Of a DNA stretch of 5,627 nucleotides, positions 4,571 to 5,627 are shown one piece after another (position 1 is the first letter of the stretch; every line of letters starts with the position of its first letter). A program made the translations under genes and the position numbers. Under the pieces are notes generated by a model that saw only the letters and a list, made by a program, of their open reading frames with translations, was not told the DNA's origin and did no database searches. The DNA is from Gemmatimonadaceae bacterium (GTDB taxonomy: Bacteria; Gemmatimonadota; Gemmatimonadetes; Gemmatimonadales; Gemmatimonadaceae). The stretch lies in contig JACMOE010000542.1 of NCBI GenBank assembly GCA_014378185.1, positions 1 to 5,627 of the forward strand, given 5' to 3'.

Positions 4571-5627
4571 ATGGCAGAAACGGTTCACATCGTGGGTGGC
4601 GGGCTCGCGGGCAGCGAGGCGGCGTGGCAGCTCGCCGAGCGCGGTCATGAAGTGGTGCTGCACGAGATGCGGCCCGTGCGTGGCACGGAGGCGCACAAGA
4701 CGGATCGGCTCGCGGAGCTCGTGTGCTCCAACACGTTCAAGAGCACCGAAACGTCGAACGCGCATGGTTTGCTGAAGGCGGAAATGCGGTTGCTGGGGTG
4801 CATGATCCTCGAGTGCGCGGACGAGGCGCGCGTGCCTGGGGGTAGCGCACTCACGGTGGATCGCGAGGTGTTTTCCGCCAAGGTGGATGCGCGCGTTTCG
4901 GGGCACGCGCGCATCAGCATCGTGCGCGACGAGGTGACGGACCTCCCCTCGCCGGGTATCGTCGCCACAGGGCCGCTCACGTCCGACGCCCTGGCCGCAG
5001 CCATCCGCGAACGACTAGGCGTGGCCTCGCTCGCGTTCTACGACGCAATCGCGCCCATCGTGGCCTACGACTCCATCGATCTCGACGTCGTATTCCGCGC
5101 GTCGCGCTACGGCAAGGAAACCATGCCTGGCCTGAGCGGAGCCGAACGCGAGGGAGAAAGCGAGGGTGCCTACCTCAACTGTCCGATGTCGCGCGAGCAG
5201 TACGAGGCGTTCCTCGATGCACTCACGCTGGCCGACCAGGCGACCGCGCACGAGTTCGATGCCGTGCCGTACTTCGACGGCTGCATGCCGGCCGAGGAAA
5301 TTGCGCGCCGAGGGCGCGAATCGCTGCGCTTCGGACCGATGAAGCCCGTCGGACTCACCGATCCACGTACGGGGCGCGAGGCATACGCCATCGTGCAGCT
5401 CCGCATGGAGGATCGCGGCGGACGGATGTGGAATCTCGTCGGATTCCAGACACGCCTGCGCTATCCTGAACAGCAACGCGTGTTCCGGCTCATCCCGGGC
5501 CTGGCGAACGCGGAGTTTCTGCGCTTCGGCTCCATTCACCGGAACTCGTATCTCAACGCGCCCGCCGCGCTCGCGCCACACCTCGCGCTCAAGGACAACC
5601 CCATGGTCCTGTTCGCCGGTCAGCTCA
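4571..5627 (+). CDS. trmFO: Methylenetetrahydrofolate-tRNA-(uracil-5-)-methyltransferase, N-terminal part (3' end outside window)
   Basis: TrmFO uses FAD, NAD(P)H and methylenetetrahydrofolate to make 5-methyluridine at position 54 of the tRNA T-loop. The 352 codons visible start with the FAD-binding VHIVGGGLAGSEAAWQLA (5-22) and the ribose-binding acidic residue Glu32 in HEMRP. HKTDRLAELVCSNTFKS (42-58) contains Cys52, and PYFDGCMPAEE (233-243) contains Cys238; these match the two functional cysteines numbered 53 and 226 in B. subtilis. ASRYGK (177-182) and YLNCPM (201-206) are family signatures, but the 18 residues between them are about 12 more than usual, with an acidic, glycine-rich stretch. 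The reading stops at the window edge in the conserved MVLFAGQL; roughly 90-100 residues should follow. ATG 4571 fits the family's N-terminus directly before the Rossmann motif. This gene distinguishes the folate-dependent enzyme from the longer MnmG (GidA) relatives. Confidence 0.95.
   Translation, partial: MAETVHIVGGGLAGSEAAWQLAERGHEVVLHEMRPVRGTEAHKTDRLAELVCSNTFKSTETSNAHGLLKAEMRLLGCMILECADEARVPGGSALTVDREVFSAKVDARVSGHARISIVRDEVTDLPSPGIVATGPLTSDALAAAIRERLGVASLAFYDAIAPIVAYDSIDLDVVFRASRYGKETMPGLSGAEREGESEGAYLNCPMSREQYEAFLDALTLADQATAHEFDAVPYFDGCMPAEEIARRGRESLRFGPMKPVGLTDPRTGREAYAIVQLRMEDRGGRMWNLVGFQTRLRYPEQQRVFRLIPGLANAEFLRFGSIHRNSYLNAPAALAPHLALKDNPMVLFAGQL

Noticed and set aside
3427..4572. Long minus-strand open frame (381 codons) across the flavoprotein gene
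   Set aside because: It mirrors the plus-strand flavoprotein, which has clear fold motifs; the antisense product has no recognisable motif.

Overview
The window is a compact, GC-rich, all-plus-strand stretch of a bacterial chromosome. It carries housekeeping genes plus one accessory-looking flavoprotein gene. The high G/C at third codon positions and the order shikimate kinase - Smg-like protein - topA - flavoprotein - trmFO suggest a Gemmatimonadota-like or similar high-GC environmental bacterium. That assignment is inference from protein style and gene order; the sequence shows no diagnostic marker. The topA-trmFO neighbourhood is a widespread bacterial arrangement, often flanked by dprA and by xerC/hslVU.

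Layout: (1) 1-264 is the C-terminal part of shikimate kinase, cut by the left edge. (2) Its last ~60 bases turn AT-rich and contain a promoter-like pair of hexamers. (3) 265-435 has no recognisable gene but holds two hairpins. (4) 436-498 is a 20-codon open frame with a strong Shine-Dalgarno; its stop overlaps the next start as ATGA. (5) 495-731 is a short Smg/DUF494-like protein matching only the C-terminal half of the usual family. (6) 734-3196 is a complete DNA topoisomerase I with a lysine-rich N-terminal extension and four C-terminal zinc-ribbon-like units. (7) 3197-3447 has a perfect 8-bp hairpin just after topA and a doubtful 62-codon ORF. (8) 3448-4557 is a flavodoxin-fold, FMN-reductase-like protein with a five-cysteine cluster. 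(9) 4571 to the right edge is the first 352 codons of trmFO.

Functionally, aroK belongs to aromatic amino acid synthesis, topA relaxes negative supercoils, and trmFO makes the conserved ribothymidine of the tRNA T-loop using folate and FAD. The flavoprotein is a probable oxidoreductase of unknown substrate. The tight spacing (ATGA overlap, 2-nt gap, 13-nt gap) suggests a leader ORF-smg-topA unit and a flavoprotein-trmFO unit, with the hairpin at 3217-3237 between them.

No mobile element, CRISPR array, intact tRNA or rRNA gene was seen. The parts most worth a second look are the leader region (215-498), the recurring TANNNT motif just upstream of SD-less starts (topA, trmFO), the cysteine cluster of the flavoprotein, the half-length Smg protein, and the extra segment in TrmFO.
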